Assembly: GCF_001270495.1 (NCBI RefSeq)
Contig: NZ_LGUR01000264.1
Span: forward strand, 1 to 58,179
Length of the DNA: 58,179 nt
Source: Streptomyces viridochromogenes
Lineage (GTDB): Bacteria; Actinomycetota; Actinomycetes; Streptomycetales; Streptomycetaceae
Reading direction: 5' to 3'
A program made the translations under genes and the position numbers. The notes beneath the pieces were generated by a model. That model was not told where the DNA came from. It did no database searches and was given only the letters and a program-made list of their open reading frames with translations. Position 1 is the first letter of the stretch; each line of letters begins with the position of its first letter. Shown here piece by piece: positions 33,441 through 43,203 of the stretch.

Positions 33441-34773
33441 ATGCCGGCGCCCCGGGCACTCCCTTCGGAGCCGGGGCCGGGCGTCCCGACAGGAAGGACG
33501 CCCAGCCCTGCTTCGGGGCCTCGCCGACCTCCAGAGTGCGCAGTTTCTTCAAGGTCGCCGGGTCCTGGGCGTCCAGCCAGTCGGCGAGCTGACGGAAGGA
33601 GACGCAGCGCACGTCCGGCTTGTTGCACACAGCCTCGACGACGTCCTCGACGGCGCGCATATAGGTGCCGCCGTTCCAGGACTCGAAGTGGTTGCCGATG
33701 ATCAGGGGCGCACGGTTGCCGTCATAAGCCCGGTAGAAGCCCTTGAGTAGACCGTCCCGCATCTGGTCGCCCCAGAAGTCGTGTTTGGCGGGATCGCCCT
33801 GGGTCGTGGTGCCCGACTGGTTGACCATGAAGTTGTAGTCCATGGTGAGTTGCTCGTAGGAGTGCCCCGGGAAGGGCACCAGCTGCATGGACAGGTCCCA
33901 CAGTCCCGCCTTCTTGGTGGGCCAGACCTGATTGTTGACACCGCTGGAGTCATAGCGGAAGCCCAGCTCACGCGCGGCCTTGATGAAGTTCTTGCGGCCC
34001 TCCAGACAGGGCGTGCGGGCGCCGATGAGTTCCTTGTCGTAGTCGAATGGCAGGGGGGCCGCCCGCGTCATGCCGGTGGTGGTCTTCCAGGACTTCACGA
34101 ACTTCTTCGCCTGGGTGATCTCGTCCTTCCATTCCTCCACCGACCATTCGCCGACCCCGCCGCCGCTGCCGCAGAAGTGGCCGTTGAAGTGGGTGCCGAT
34201 CTCGTTGCCTTCGAGCCACGCGAGACGTAGCTGTTTCACGGTGGCGGCGATGCCCTCCTCGTCGTTGAAGCCGATGTCGGAGCGGCCCGGGGAGTGCTGG
34301 GGCGGCCGGTACAGATCGCGTCTGTGGTTCGGCAGCATGTACACGCCGCTGAGGAAGTACGTCATCGTCGCGTTGTTCGCCTTGGCGACCGCGCGGAAGT
34401 GGGAGAACAGCTTCTGGCTGTCCTCGCCGGCGCCGTCCCAGGAGAACACCACGAACTGCGGCGGCTTCTGACCGGGCTTCAATCGCTCGGGTCTGGGCAG
34501 ATGCGGCTGCGCTCCGGTGTACGCGGTGGAACCGTCGCCGATCAGACGCACAACGCTCTGCGGCGCGGGTGCCGCCGGCTTCGCCTTCGGTGGTCCGGGC
34601 GCCCCCTCCCGGGCATCGTCGCCGGTCGAGCAACCGGCGAGCGATGCGGCACAGACCGCGGCGATCGCGGTGCCCGCAGCGATCCTGTGCGCCGGTGCGA
34701 TCCGCTGCGTCGCGGCGGCCCCGTGTGTCACGGCGACCGTGCGGGGGGCGGCGTTCCTGCGGGTGGCGGCCAT
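33430..34773 (-). CDS. Secreted lipoprotein, polysaccharide-deacetylase-like (NodB fold)
   Basis: The 447-aa protein starts with ATG 34773 (AAGGTGG 6 bp upstream). It has an N-terminal signal with lipobox AASLAGC, then a Pro/Ala-rich linker. The catalytic region is NodB-like: FVVFSWDGAGEDS (metal/base region) and IGTHFNGHF (His-containing motif 2). GFRYDSSGVN, GHSYEQLTMDYNFM and IIGNHFESW are also conserved. It is likely a cell-envelope carbohydrate deacetylase, but the motifs deviate from typical peptidoglycan deacetylases, so the substrate is unclear. It is divergent from the SulP-carbonic anhydrase gene and ends convergently, overlapping the ATPase gene by 11 bp. Confidence 0.75.
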   Translation of the reverse strand: MAATRRNAAPRTVAVTHGAAATQRIAPAHRIAAGTAIAAVCAASLAGCSTGDDAREGAPGPPKAKPAAPAPQSVVRLIGDGSTAYTGAQPHLPRPERLKPGQKPPQFVVFSWDGAGEDSQKLFSHFRAVAKANNATMTYFLSGVYMLPNHRRDLYRPPQHSPGRSDIGFNDEEGIAATVKQLRLAWLEGNEIGTHFNGHFCGSGGGVGEWSVEEWKDEITQAKKFVKSWKTTTGMTRAAPLPFDYDKELIGARTPCLEGRKNFIKAARELGFRYDSSGVNNQVWPTKKAGLWDLSMQLVPFPGHSYEQLTMDYNFMVNQSGTTTQGDPAKHDFWGDQMRDGLLKGFYRAYDGNRAPLIIGNHFESWNGGTYMRAVEDVVEAVCNKPDVRCVSFRQLADWLDAQDPATLKKLRTLEVGEAPKQGWASFLSGRPAPAPKGVPGAPAFKQ

Positions 34774-35072
34774 GTCCGTCCACCTTCTTCCTTCTCTCGG
34801 GTGCCGACAGCGCCGCCAAGGTCGCACGGGACAGAGAGGGAATTAGTACGACAAGCCGACTAATCGGCCACTTCACCCTTCAGGGGGATTTATTAGTCCA
34901 TTTGCTCGGAAAAACTATTCCCGCCCTTTACTCTGCATTACGGTCTGTTTACCGACTGTTGATGCATCCCGCCGCTGCATGCCGTGACCACACGGCCGCG
35001 ACCCGACCCCTCGCCAGAGAGCGGGGGACCACCAGATCCGCGACCGCGCTGCCCCGGAGGAGACGGGAAAAC
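34774..35072. other. Divergent promoter region (lipoprotein / SulP-CA)
   Basis: The 299-bp gap has an AT-rich core at about 34845-34965 (GGAATTAGTACGAC... GATTTATTAGTCC... TTTACTCTGCATTACGG), unusual for this chromosome and a likely site of both promoters. No gene is seen. GGAGGAG just before the ATG at 35073 is a strong ribosome-binding site. Confidence 0.45.
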
Positions 35073-37670
35073 ATGTCAGCCTTCGTTCCCACCCGCGCCG
35101 ATGAACCGAGTCGAGAGAAGCGCATCCACGAACCCCACAGCCCACCGCCGACCCGGTCCCGCCGACCCCGCGTCGAGGGCGCCGATCTGTCGGCCTCGAT
35201 CGCGGTCTTCCTGATCGCACTCCCGCTGTCCCTGGGCATTGCCCTCGCCACCGGCGCCCCCCTCCAGGCCGGCCTCGTCGCGGCCGCCGTCGGAGGACTC
35301 GTCGTCGGCTACCTCGGCGGCACCCCGCTCCAGGTCAGCGGCCCCGCCGCCGGCCTCACGGTCGTCACCGCCGAACTCATCCAGCAGTACGGATGGCGTA
35401 CGACCTGCGCCATCACCGTCCTCGCGGGCATCGCCCAACTCGGCCTCGGCTTCGTGCGCGTGGCACGCAGCGCGCTCGCCGTCAGCCCCGCCATCGTGCA
35501 CGGCATGCTCGCCGGCATCGGCGTCACCATCGCCGTGGCCCAGCTGCACATCGTCCTCGGCGGCACCCCGCACAGCTCGGTGCTCGACAACATGCGCGGC
35601 CTGCCCGCCCAGTTGGCCGGAGTGCACTCGGCCGCTCTGTCGGTGAGCGCGCTGACCCTGGCCCTGCTGCTGGTCTGGCCCCGGCTGCCCGGCCGCGCCG
35701 GCCGACTCCTGCGCAAGGTGCCGGCCCCGCTCGTCGCCGTCGCCGGAGCCAGTACGACCGCGTCCCTCACCGGACTCAGCCTGCCCAAGGTCGACCTGCC
35801 GTCGTGGAGCAGCCACGCACTGGCCGCTTTCCCCGAGGGCCCGGTGCTCGGCCTCGTCGCCGCGGTGCTCACCATCACGCTGGTGTGCAGCGTGCAGTCG
35901 CTGCTGGGTGCGGTCGCCGTGGACAAGCTGGTCGCCACCCGACCCGAGGTGTCCGCCCGCGTCGGACGCTCCGACCTGGACCGTGAGCTGCTCGGGCAGG
36001 GCGCCGCCAACGTCGTCTCCGGCGTGCTCGGCGGGCTGCCCGTCGCCGGGGTGGCCGTACGCAGTTCCGCGAATGTTCAAGCCGGTGCCGTCAGCCGGAA
36101 CTCCACGATGCTGCACGGCGTTCTCGTAGTAGTCGCCGCGCTGCTGATGGTCCCGATCCTGGAGCTCATCCCGCTCGCCTCACTCGCCGCCCTGGTGATG
36201 GCCGTCGGCATCCAGATGGTGTCCCTGCACCACATCCGCACGGTGACCCGCCACCGAGAAGTGCTGGTCTACGCCATCACGACCCTCGGCGTGGTGTTCT
36301 TCGGCGTCCTGGAGGGCGTGACGCTGGGGATCGCCATGGCCGTCGCCGTCGCCCTGCACCGCCTCACCCGCACCCGGATCACGCATGACGAGAAGGAAGG
36401 AGTCCATCACGTACGCGTACGAGGGCAGCTGACATTCCTCGCGGTACCGCGGCTCAGCCGGGCCCTGCATCTCGTACCCCAAGGCGCCCACGCCGTCGTG
36501 GAGTTGGACGGGTCGTTCATGGACCACGCGGCGTACGAGTCACTGCAGGACTGGCAGAACACGCAGACCGCGCACGGCGGGACCGTCGAGCTGATCGGCC
36601 GCAGGTCCGGGGTCCGGATCGGCGAGCCGACAGGACCGGTCGGCCTTCATCTCGACTCGGGGACGGCCATGGCCGATACGGCCGACTGCCGTTGCCACCC
36701 CTGGACGCCCTGGCGCAATCACCAGTGCGAGATCCCGGAGTCCGTCGCATCCGGCGACGGTCGCCCCGGGGAAACGCGTGCGCCCGGATCCGACAGCACC
36801 GCCCGGGCCAACACCCCCGGTGCCAACGACGCCTGCGGCAGCACCGGTGAGCTCGACCCGGCCGACCGAACCTCCGGCTCGGGCGGTTCCGGTGGTGCCG
36901 ACGACACCACCGCCACCGAAGGCCCCGCCGAGTCCGGCCGACTCGGTGAGAGCTCGGCCGACGGGGCAGGCGGGACGGACGGGAGCCGGCCGAGCACGCA
37001 TCAACTGGCCCGGGGCATCAGCGCGTTTCAGCGCAATACGGCGCCCCTGGTGCGGGGTGAGCTGGCACGGCTGGCACGTGAGGGACAGCAGCCTTCCCAG
37101 CTGTTCCTCACCTGCGCGGACTCACGGGTGGTCACGTCGATGATCACCTCCAGCGGCCCCGGCGACCTGTTCGTGGTGCGCAACGTGGGCAACCTCGTTC
37201 CGCTGCCCGGCCAGGAGAGCGGGGACGACTCGGTGGCCGCCGCGATCGAATACGCGGTGGACGTCCTGGAGGTGCGGTCCATCACGGTGTGCGGGCACTC
37301 CGGATGCGGAGCCATGCAGGCGCTGCTCAGCTCCGAGCCGGACGACCCGCAGACCCCGCTGAGAAGGTGGCTGCGGCATGGGCAGCCGAGCCTGGAGCGG
37401 CTGTCCGACGAGAGCCGGCCGTGGGCCAGACTCGCCGGGCGCGCACCGGCCGACGCGGTCGAGCAGCTCTGCCTGACCAATGTCGTCCAGCAGTTGGAGC
37501 ATCTGCGCGCCCACGAGTCGGTGGGCCGGGCTCTGCGGGAAGGGATGCTGGAGCTGCACGGGATGTACTTCCACGTGGGCGAGGCGCAGGCGTATCTGCT
37601 CGCCGAGGAGCGCGGGGAGAGTGAGGACGACGTGTTCGACCACGTGGGGGTGGCGAATCTGTCGGCATGA
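35073..37670 (+). CDS. SulP-family anion transporter fused to beta-carbonic anhydrase
   Basis: The 865-aa protein starts with ATG 35073 after GGAGGAG. Residues about 30-440 are a SulP transporter with about 12 membrane spans (ADLSASIAVFLIALPLSLGIA; QVSGPAAGLTV; AGVAVRSSANVQAG). A short STAS-like domain follows (about 445-525: FLAVPRLSRALHLVPQGAHAVVELDGSFMD). After a Gly/Ser/Thr-rich linker (about 565-640) comes a beta-carbonic anhydrase with the zinc motifs CADSR (about 681-685) and HSGCG (about 741-745). Such fusions are thought to take up bicarbonate or exchange anions while interconverting CO2 and bicarbonate. It ends at the hairpin at 37686. Confidence 0.92.
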   Translation: MSAFVPTRADEPSREKRIHEPHSPPPTRSRRPRVEGADLSASIAVFLIALPLSLGIALATGAPLQAGLVAAAVGGLVVGYLGGTPLQVSGPAAGLTVVTAELIQQYGWRTTCAITVLAGIAQLGLGFVRVARSALAVSPAIVHGMLAGIGVTIAVAQLHIVLGGTPHSSVLDNMRGLPAQLAGVHSAALSVSALTLALLLVWPRLPGRAGRLLRKVPAPLVAVAGASTTASLTGLSLPKVDLPSWSSHALAAFPEGPVLGLVAAVLTITLVCSVQSLLGAVAVDKLVATRPEVSARVGRSDLDRELLGQGAANVVSGVLGGLPVAGVAVRSSANVQAGAVSRNSTMLHGVLVVVAALLMVPILELIPLASLAALVMAVGIQMVSLHHIRTVTRHREVLVYAITTLGVVFFGVLEGVTLGIAMAVAVALHRLTRTRITHDEKEGVHHVRVRGQLTFLAVPRLSRALHLVPQGAHAVVELDGSFMDHAAYESLQDWQNTQTAHGGTVELIGRRSGVRIGEPTGPVGLHLDSGTAMADTADCRCHPWTPWRNHQCEIPESVASGDGRPGETRAPGSDSTARANTPGANDACGSTGELDPADRTSGSGGSGGADDTTATEGPAESGRLGESSADGAGGTDGSRPSTHQLARGISAFQRNTAPLVRGELARLAREGQQPSQLFLTCADSRVVTSMITSSGPGDLFVVRNVGNLVPLPGQESGDDSVAAAIEYAVDVLEVRSITVCGHSGCGAMQALLSSEPDDPQTPLRRWLRHGQPSLERLSDESRPWARLAGRAPADAVEQLCLTNVVQQLEHLRAHESVGRALREGMLELHGMYFHVGEAQAYLLAEERGESEDDVFDHVGVANLSA

Positions 37671-37685
37671 CGCCGGGAAGGTGAG

Positions 37686-37712
37686 CGCGGCCCCGTTCGG
37701 CGCGGGGCCGCG
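37686..37712 (+). terminator. Terminator downstream of SulP-CA
   Basis: A 10-bp perfect stem, CGCGGCCCCG / CGGGGCCGCG, with loop TTCGGCG is followed by TTTCCT, 16 bp after the stop. Confidence 0.8.
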
Positions 37713-37817
37713 TTTCCTGTGGGAACCGCGCTCCCTCGGAGCCGCGCTCCCTTCGGAGCCGCCTTCCTCTGGGGGCCGGCTTCCCTTGGGTGGTGTCTCA
37801 CCTGGCCCGGGTCTGAA

Positions 37818-37833
37818 TGTGAAAGGGATTACA
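37818..37833. promoter_or_regulatory. Candidate Crp site upstream of acs
   Basis: TGTGA-AAGGGA-TTACA matches the Crp consensus TGTGA-N6-TCACA at nine of ten fixed positions. It lies about 200 bp upstream of the acs start. A crp gene is in the same window. Binding is not shown. Confidence 0.4.
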
Positions 37834-38025
37834 GACCTGAACCGCGTCCGTCCGGCGTCCGTGGGAACGGATGACCCCGGCGCCGAAAAGCACCTCCGGG
37901 CCACCCCCGGCCCCAACCCCGCCGACAGGTCTAAACCAATTTTCCGTCGACCCTTGTCATCGGGCCCCCGGGTCTGATGAGCTGTGGCCTGGGACACAAC
38001 GGACACCCTGGGAAAGGGAGATGTC

Positions 38026-39984
38026 GTGAGCAACGAAAGCCTGGCCAACCTGTTGCGCGAGGAGCGCAGGTTCGCGCCGCCCGCCGACCTGGCCGCGAAC
38101 GCCAACGTCACCGCGGAGGCGTATGAGCAGGCCAAGGCTGACAGGCTCGGCTTCTGGGCCGAGCAGGCCCGTCGGCTGACCTGGGCCAAGGAGCCGACGG
38201 AGACACTGGACTGGTCGAACCCGCCGTTCGCGAAGTGGTTCAAGGACGGCGAGCTCAACGTCGCGTACAACTGCGTGGACCGGCATGTGGAGGCCGGCCT
38301 CGGCGAGCGGGTCGCCATCCACTTCGAGGGCGAGCCCGGCGACAGCCGCGCGATCACCTACGCCGAGCTGAAGGACGAGGTCTCCAAGGCCGCCAACGCC
38401 CTGCTGGAGCTGGGGGTTCAGAAGGGCGACCGGGTCGCCGTCTACATGCCGATGATCCCCGAGACGGCCGTCGCGATGCTGGCCTGCGCCCGCATCGGCG
38501 CCGCGCACTCCGTCGTCTTCGGCGGCTTCTCGGCGGACGCCCTCGCCACCCGGATCCAGGACGCGGACGCCAAGGTCGTCATCACCTCCGACGGCGGCTA
38601 CCGGCGCGGCAAGCCCTCCGCGCTCAAGCCGGCCGTCGACGAGGCGGTCGGCAAGGTGGACAACGTCGAGCACGTCCTCGTCGTACGGCGCACCGGCCAG
38701 GACGTCGCCTGGGACGACAGCCGGGACGTCTGGTGGCACGAGATCGTCGAGCGGCAGTCCGCCGAGCACACCCCCGAGGCCTTCAACGCCGAGCAGCCGC
38801 TCTTCATCCTCTACACGTCGGGCACGACGGGTAAGCCGAAGGGCATCCTGCACACCTCCGGCGGCTACCTCACCCAGACCGCCTACACCCACCACGCCGT
38901 CTTCGACCTCAAGCCGGAGACGGACGTGTACTGGTGCACCGCCGACGTCGGCTGGGTCACCGGCCACTCGTACATCGTGTACGGGCCGCTGGCGAACGGC
39001 GCGACGCAGGTCATGTACGAGGGCACGCCGGACACCCCGCACCAGGGCCGCTTCTGGGAGATCGTGCAGAAGTACGGGGTGACGATCCTGTACACGGCGC
39101 CGACCGCCATCCGTACGTTCATGAAGTGGGGCGACGACATCCCCGCGAAGTTCGACCTCAGCAGCCTGCGGGTGCTGGGTTCCGTGGGTGAGCCGATCAA
39201 CCCCGAGGCGTGGATCTGGTACCGCAAGCACATCGGCGCCGACAGCACCCCGATCGTGGACACCTGGTGGCAGACCGAGACCGGCGCGATGATGATCTCG
39301 CCGCTGCCGGGTGTCACCGCGACCAAGCCCGGTTCGGCCCAGACGCCGCTGCCCGGCATCGCCGCCACCGTCGTCGACGACGAGGCGAACGAGGTGCCCA
39401 ACGGCGGTGGTGGCTACCTGGTGCTGACCGAGCCGTGGCCGTCGATGCTGCGCACGATCTGGGGCGACGACCAGCGCTTCCTCGACACGTACTGGTCGCG
39501 CTTCGAGGGCAAGTACTTCGCCGGTGACGGGGCGAAGAAGGACGACGACGGGGACGTCTGGCTCCTCGGGCGCGTCGACGACGTCATGCTCGTGTCGGGC
39601 CACAACATCTCCACCACGGAGGTCGAGTCCGCCCTCGTCTCCCACCCCTCGGTCGCCGAGGCGGCCGTCGTCGGTGCCGCCGACGAGACCACCGGGCAGG
39701 CGATCGTCGCCTTCGTGATCCTGCGCGGCACGGCGAACGCCGAGGACGAAGGCCTGGTCAACGACCTGCGCAACCACGTCGGCGCCACCCTCGGCCCGAT
39801 CGCCAAGCCGAAGCGGATCCTGCCGGTGGCCGAGCTGCCCAAGACCCGCTCCGGCAAGATCATGCGCCGTCTGCTGCGCGACGTCGCCGAGAACCGGCAG
39901 CTCGGGGATGTGACGACGCTGACCGACTCGACCGTCATGGACCTCATCCAGGCGAAGCTCCCGGCGGCGCCGAGCGAGGACTGA
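38026..39984 (+). CDS. acsA: Acetyl-CoA synthetase (AMP-forming)
   Basis: The 652-aa enzyme converts acetate, ATP and CoA to acetyl-CoA, AMP and PPi. A GTG start at 38026 is preferred, with AAGGGAG 7-8 bp upstream. It has the ATP/AMP signature [11 protein letters not shown] (about 262-272), [12 protein letters not shown], the A5 motif YWQTETG-like WWQTETG, the hinge [12 protein letters not shown] and the catalytic Lys611 in TRSGKIMRR, the usual site of regulatory acetylation. It is a single-gene unit, preceded by a Crp-like site and ended by the hairpin at 40041. Confidence 0.97.
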   Translation: MSNESLANLLREERRFAPPADLAANANVTAEAYEQAKADRLGFWAEQARRLTWAKEPTETLDWSNPPFAKWFKDGELNVAYNCVDRHVEAGLGERVAIHFEGEPGDSRAITYAELKDEVSKAANALLELGVQKGDRVAVYMPMIPETAVAMLACARIGAAHSVVFGGFSADALATRIQDADAKVVITSDGGYRRGKPSALKPAVDEAVGKVDNVEHVLVVRRTGQDVAWDDSRDVWWHEIVERQSAEHTPEAFNAEQPLFILYTSGTTGKPKGILHTSGGYLTQTAYTHHAVFDLKPETDVYWCTADVGWVTGHSYIVYGPLANGATQVMYEGTPDTPHQGRFWEIVQKYGVTILYTAPTAIRTFMKWGDDIPAKFDLSSLRVLGSVGEPINPEAWIWYRKHIGADSTPIVDTWWQTETGAMMISPLPGVTATKPGSAQTPLPGIAATVVDDEANEVPNGGGGYLVLTEPWPSMLRTIWGDDQRFLDTYWSRFEGKYFAGDGAKKDDDGDVWLLGRVDDVMLVSGHNISTTEVESALVSHPSVAEAAVVGAADETTGQAIVAFVILRGTANAEDEGLVNDLRNHVGATLGPIAKPKRILPVAELPKTRSGKIMRRLLRDVAENRQLGDVTTLTDSTVMDLIQAKLPAAPSED

Positions 39985-40040
39985 GCACGGCCGATGGCCG
40001 AGCACGACTGAGCACGGCTGACGACCGAGTACGGCACCGA

Positions 40041-40071
40041 GGGCACCCGGCGACAAGCGCGCCGGGTGCCC
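40041..40071 (+). terminator. Terminator downstream of acs
   Basis: A perfect 12-bp stem, GGGCACCCGGCG / CGCCGGGTGCCC, with a 7-nt loop lies 57 bp after the acs stop. Confidence 0.8.
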
Positions 40072-40131
40072 TTCGCATGCGTACGGTCGGTACGTACCGT
40101 GGAGATCGACGGATGCACCTCCGCGCACCCT

Positions 40132-40149
40132 TAGGTAAACTAACCAAAA
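40132..40149. promoter_or_regulatory. AT-rich element upstream of nhaA (iron-box-like or -10 region)
   Basis: TTAGGTAAACTAACCAAA resembles one arm set of the DtxR/IdeR iron box (TTAGGTTAG..CTAACCTAA) but is one base shorter in the centre. It may equally be a -10 region (TAAACT). Weak evidence. Confidence 0.2.
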
Positions 40150-40229
40150 AGCACTCTCAACCTCAGGTGCGCCGGGAAGTCTGGTCGGCAATGTGCTCTG
40201 TCCTGCCCACCGACCGGAGGTCTCCCCCC

Positions 40230-41675
40230 GTGGCCGCGCCCCGCACCCCCACCCCCGCCCCCGCCCGCAAGGTCTTCGGACGGCTGTCCCTCCCCGAGCG
40301 GAACTTCGTCGCGGAGGCGCTGCGCACCGAGACCGTCGGTGGGGTGCTGCTGCTCGTCGCCGCGATCACCGCGCTGGTCTGGGCGAACGTCCCCGCACTG
40401 CACGACAGCTACGAGAGCGTGGGCCACTACCACCTCGGCCCCGAGGCCCTCGGCCTGAACCTGTCCGTCGAGCACTGGGCCGCCGACGGGCTGCTCGCGA
40501 TCTTCTTCTTCGTCGCCGGCATCGAGCTCAAACGTGAGCTGGTGGCCGGTGACCTCAAGGACCCCAAGGCAGCCGTACTGCCGGTCGTCGCCGCGCTCTG
40601 CGGAATGGCGGTGCCCGCGCTCGTCTACACGCTGACCAACGTCGCCGGGCACGGCTCGCCGGCGGGCTGGGCGGTCCCGACCGCCACGGACATCGCCTTC
40701 GCGCTCGCCGTGCTCGCCGTCATCGGCACCTCCCTGCCGAGCGCCCTGCGCGCCTTCCTGCTCACCCTCGCCGTTGTGGACGACCTGTTCGCGATCCTGA
40801 TCATCGCGATCTTCTTCACGTCACAGATCAACTTCGCCGCGCTCGGCGCAGCCGTCGTCGGCCTCGCCGTCTTCTGGGTGCTGCTGAGGAAGGGCGTACG
40901 CGGGTGGTACGTGTACGTCCCGCTCGCCCTGGTCATCTGGGGGCTGATGTACAACAGCGGCATTCACGCCACCATCGCGGGCGTGGCGATGGGCCTGATG
41001 CTGCGCTGCACCCGGCGCGAGGACGAGGAGTACTCGCCCGGCGAGCGCATCGAGCATCTCGTACGCCCCCTGTCGGCGGGGCTGGCCGTGCCGCTGTTCG
41101 CGCTGTTCAGCGCCGGCGTGGCCGTCTCCGGCGGGGCGCTCGGCGATGTCTTCACCCAGCCGGAGACGCTCGGGGTCGTCCTCGGGCTGGTCGTCGGCAA
41201 GACGGTCGGCATCTTCGGCGGCACCTGGCTGACGGCACGTTTCACCAGGGCCTCGCTCAGCGACGACCTGGAGTGGGCCGACGTGTTCGCCGTCGCGGCC
41301 CTCGCCGGGATCGGCTTCACCGTCTCGCTGCTCATCGGCGAGCTCGCCTTCGTGGGCGACGCCGCGCTGACCGACGAGGTCAAGGCGGCCGTACTCATGG
41401 GCTCGCTCACCGCGGCAATCCTGGCGACGGTCCTGCTGAAGATACGGAACGCCAAGTACCGCCGGTTGTGGGAGGCCGAGGAGCGCGACGAGGATGCGGA
41501 CGGCATTCCGGACATCTACGAAGAGGACGAGCCGGAGTACCACCTGCGGATGGCCGCCATCTACGACCGCAAGGCCGCCGAGCACCGCCGGATCGCCGAG
41601 GAGAAGGCCGCCGCACGCCACACGCTTGCCGAAGTGGCGGGCGGGGCAGGCGAGGAGGAGCATCGTCGGGCATGA
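40230..41675 (+). CDS. nhaA: Na+/H+ antiporter NhaA
   Basis: The 481-aa protein exports Na+ in exchange for H+ across the membrane. I chose GTG 40230 because GGAGG lies 9 bp upstream; the frame is open further upstream (ATG 40191 possible). It has about 11-12 membrane spans. The family signatures are FFFVAGIELKRE, PTATDIAFALAVLAVIG with the TLAVVDDLFAI Asp pair needed for ion binding, and FGGTWLTARF. A charged C-terminal tail of about 70 residues (EERDEDADGIPDIYEEDEPE) is longer than in E. coli. It ends GCA TGA, giving an ATGA with no following gene overlap. Confidence 0.93.
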   Translation: MAAPRTPTPAPARKVFGRLSLPERNFVAEALRTETVGGVLLLVAAITALVWANVPALHDSYESVGHYHLGPEALGLNLSVEHWAADGLLAIFFFVAGIELKRELVAGDLKDPKAAVLPVVAALCGMAVPALVYTLTNVAGHGSPAGWAVPTATDIAFALAVLAVIGTSLPSALRAFLLTLAVVDDLFAILIIAIFFTSQINFAALGAAVVGLAVFWVLLRKGVRGWYVYVPLALVIWGLMYNSGIHATIAGVAMGLMLRCTRREDEEYSPGERIEHLVRPLSAGLAVPLFALFSAGVAVSGGALGDVFTQPETLGVVLGLVVGKTVGIFGGTWLTARFTRASLSDDLEWADVFAVAALAGIGFTVSLLIGELAFVGDAALTDEVKAAVLMGSLTAAILATVLLKIRNAKYRRLWEAEERDEDADGIPDIYEEDEPEYHLRMAAIYDRKAAEHRRIAEEKAAARHTLAEVAGGAGEEEHRRA

Positions 41676-41693
41676 TCTGACGGGACGGTACAA

Positions 41694-41734
41694 AAGACGG
41701 AACCGTACGCAGTCAGGCAGAAGACGGAACCGTA
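41694..41734. repeat. 14-bp direct repeat upstream of the holin-like gene
   Basis: AAGACGGAACCGTA occurs at 41694-41707 and 41721-41734. It lies between the nhaA stop and the start of the next gene, in the probable promoter or leader. Confidence 0.7.
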
Positions 41735-41752
41735 TCTACGAGGGAGACCGCG

Positions 41753-42256
41753 ATGAGCGCACCCGACGGCAGCCCGGTCGGCGCCGAACGCAGCATCGGC
41801 CAGCTGTTCGCGTCGGCGACGACCGAGATGTCGGCGCTGGTGCACGACGAGATCGCACTGGCGAAGGCTCAGCTCAAGCAGGACGTCAAGCGCGGCGCGA
41901 CGAGCGGCGGCGCCTTCACGGTGGCCGGCGCGGTGCTGGTGTTCTCCCTGCCGATGCTGAACTTCGCCCTCGCGTACGGGATTCGGACCTGGAGCGACTG
42001 GAACCTCGCGATCTGCTTCCTGCTGTCCTTCGCGGCGAACGTCCTCATCGCCCTCGTTCTCGTCCTGGTCGGGGTCGTCTTCGCGAAGAAGGCCAAGAAG
42101 AGCAAGGGCCCGCAGAAGGTCGCCGCGTCGGTGAAGGAGACGGCGGGCGTCCTCCAGAAGGCCAAGCCGCATCCGCGTCCGGCCCCCGCGACGACACCGG
42201 AGCTGGAGGACCGGGCGCCCGCGGCCATCGAGGCTGTGGCACGCTCGTCGTCATGA
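41753..42256 (+). CDS. Actinobacterial holin-like membrane protein (DUF1469 / phage holin superfamily 6)
   Basis: The 167-aa product has an N-terminal amphipathic region (SIGQLFASATTEMSALVHDEIALAKAQLKQDV), the conserved start of the DUF1469 family. Two membrane helices follow (about 52-75 and 86-110), then a basic, Pro/Ala-rich tail. Despite the name, chromosomal members are conserved in actinobacteria and are not known to be lytic. The ATGA at 42253-42256 couples it to the hydrolase gene. The same pair order (Rv3669-ephE) exists in mycobacteria. Confidence 0.75.
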   Translation: MSAPDGSPVGAERSIGQLFASATTEMSALVHDEIALAKAQLKQDVKRGATSGGAFTVAGAVLVFSLPMLNFALAYGIRTWSDWNLAICFLLSFAANVLIALVLVLVGVVFAKKAKKSKGPQKVAASVKETAGVLQKAKPHPRPAPATTPELEDRAPAAIEAVARSSS

Positions 42257-43203
42257 CGGATCCCGCCACCCCCTCGGCGCAACCTGCCTCGGTCGTACGA
42301 CTGGACGTCCCCGGCGGGAAAGAGGTGACGCACAGGGACGTGGCCGCCAATGGCGCGCGCTTCCACATCGCGGAGATGGGCGACGGACCGCTGGTGCTGC
42401 TCCTGCACGGCTTCCCACAGTTCTGGTGGACGTGGCGGCACCAGCTCGTCGCCCTCTCCGACGCCGGCTTCCGGGCCGTGGCGATGGACCTCAGGGGCGT
42501 GGGCGGCAGCGACCGCACACCGCGCGGTTACGACCCGGCCAACCTCGCCCTCGACATCACCGGCGTGATCCGCTCGCTCGGCGAGCCCGACGCCGCGCTG
42601 GTCGGTCACGATTTGGGGGGATATCTGGCGTGGACGGCAGCCGTGATGCGCCCCAAGCTGGTCCGCCGGCTCGCGGTCGCGTCCATGCCGCACCCCCGGC
42701 GCTGGCGCTCGGCGATGCTCTCGGACGTCAAGCAGACGAATGCGAGCTCCTACATCTGGGGATTCCAGCGGCCCTGGATTCCCGAACGTCAGCTGACCGC
42801 CGACGACGGGGCGCTCGTCGCACGGCTGATCCGGGACTGGTCGGGCCCGCGCCTGCCCGACGACGAGGCGGTGGAGACGTACCGCCGTGCGATCTGCATC
42901 CCGTCGACGGCGCACTGCTCCATCGAGCCGTACCGCTGGATGGTGCGCTCGCTGGCCCGCCCCGACGGCATCCAGTTCAACCGGCGCATGAAGCGGCCGG
43001 TACGTGTGCCGACCCTCCACCTGCATGGCTCCCTCGACCCCGTGATGCGCACCCGGAGCGCGGCAGGTTCGGGCGAGTACGTCGAAGCGCCGTACCGCTG
43101 GCGGCTGTTCGACGGGCTCGGGCACTTCCCGCATGAGGAAGACCCGGTCGCTTTCTCCACCGAGCTGATCAATTGGCTGAAAGATCCCGAACCCGATCGG
43201 TGA
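42253..43203 (+). CDS. Alpha/beta-hydrolase, epoxide hydrolase-like
   Basis: The 316-aa enzyme starts at the ATG that overlaps the previous stop. It has LLLHGFPQFWWTWRHQ (oxyanion region with HGFP), the nucleophile elbow VGHDLGGYLAW with Asp rather than Ser, an acidic residue in HGSLDPVM and the catalytic His in GLGHFPHEE. The Asp nucleophile and HGFPE/Q-like motif place it in the epoxide hydrolase/haloalkane dehalogenase group, EphE-like by gene order. The lid Tyr residues were not verified. It is followed by a 360-bp region before the convergent MarP gene. Confidence 0.85.
   Translation: MTDPATPSAQPASVVRLDVPGGKEVTHRDVAANGARFHIAEMGDGPLVLLLHGFPQFWWTWRHQLVALSDAGFRAVAMDLRGVGGSDRTPRGYDPANLALDITGVIRSLGEPDAALVGHDLGGYLAWTAAVMRPKLVRRLAVASMPHPRRWRSAMLSDVKQTNASSYIWGFQRPWIPERQLTADDGALVARLIRDWSGPRLPDDEAVETYRRAICIPSTAHCSIEPYRWMVRSLARPDGIQFNRRMKRPVRVPTLHLHGSLDPVMRTRSAAGSGEYVEAPYRWRLFDGLGHFPHEEDPVAFSTELINWLKDPEPDR

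Larger units (their letters stand above)
37671..38025. other. Intergenic region upstream of acs
   Basis: It contains the terminator of the SulP-CA gene (37686-37712), a short G/C-rich repeat region (TCCCTCGGAGCCGCGCTCCCTTCGGAGCCGCC near 37730-37765) and a Crp-like palindrome (37818-37833). No ORF is supported. Confidence 0.5.

Noticed and set aside
40132..40149. Iron box (DtxR/IdeR) upstream of nhaA
   Set aside because: The spacing is one base short and nhaA is not an iron gene; kept only as a weak regulatory note.
37957..40191. 744-codon minus-strand frame opposite acs
   Set aside because: Antisense of acs with no family similarity.
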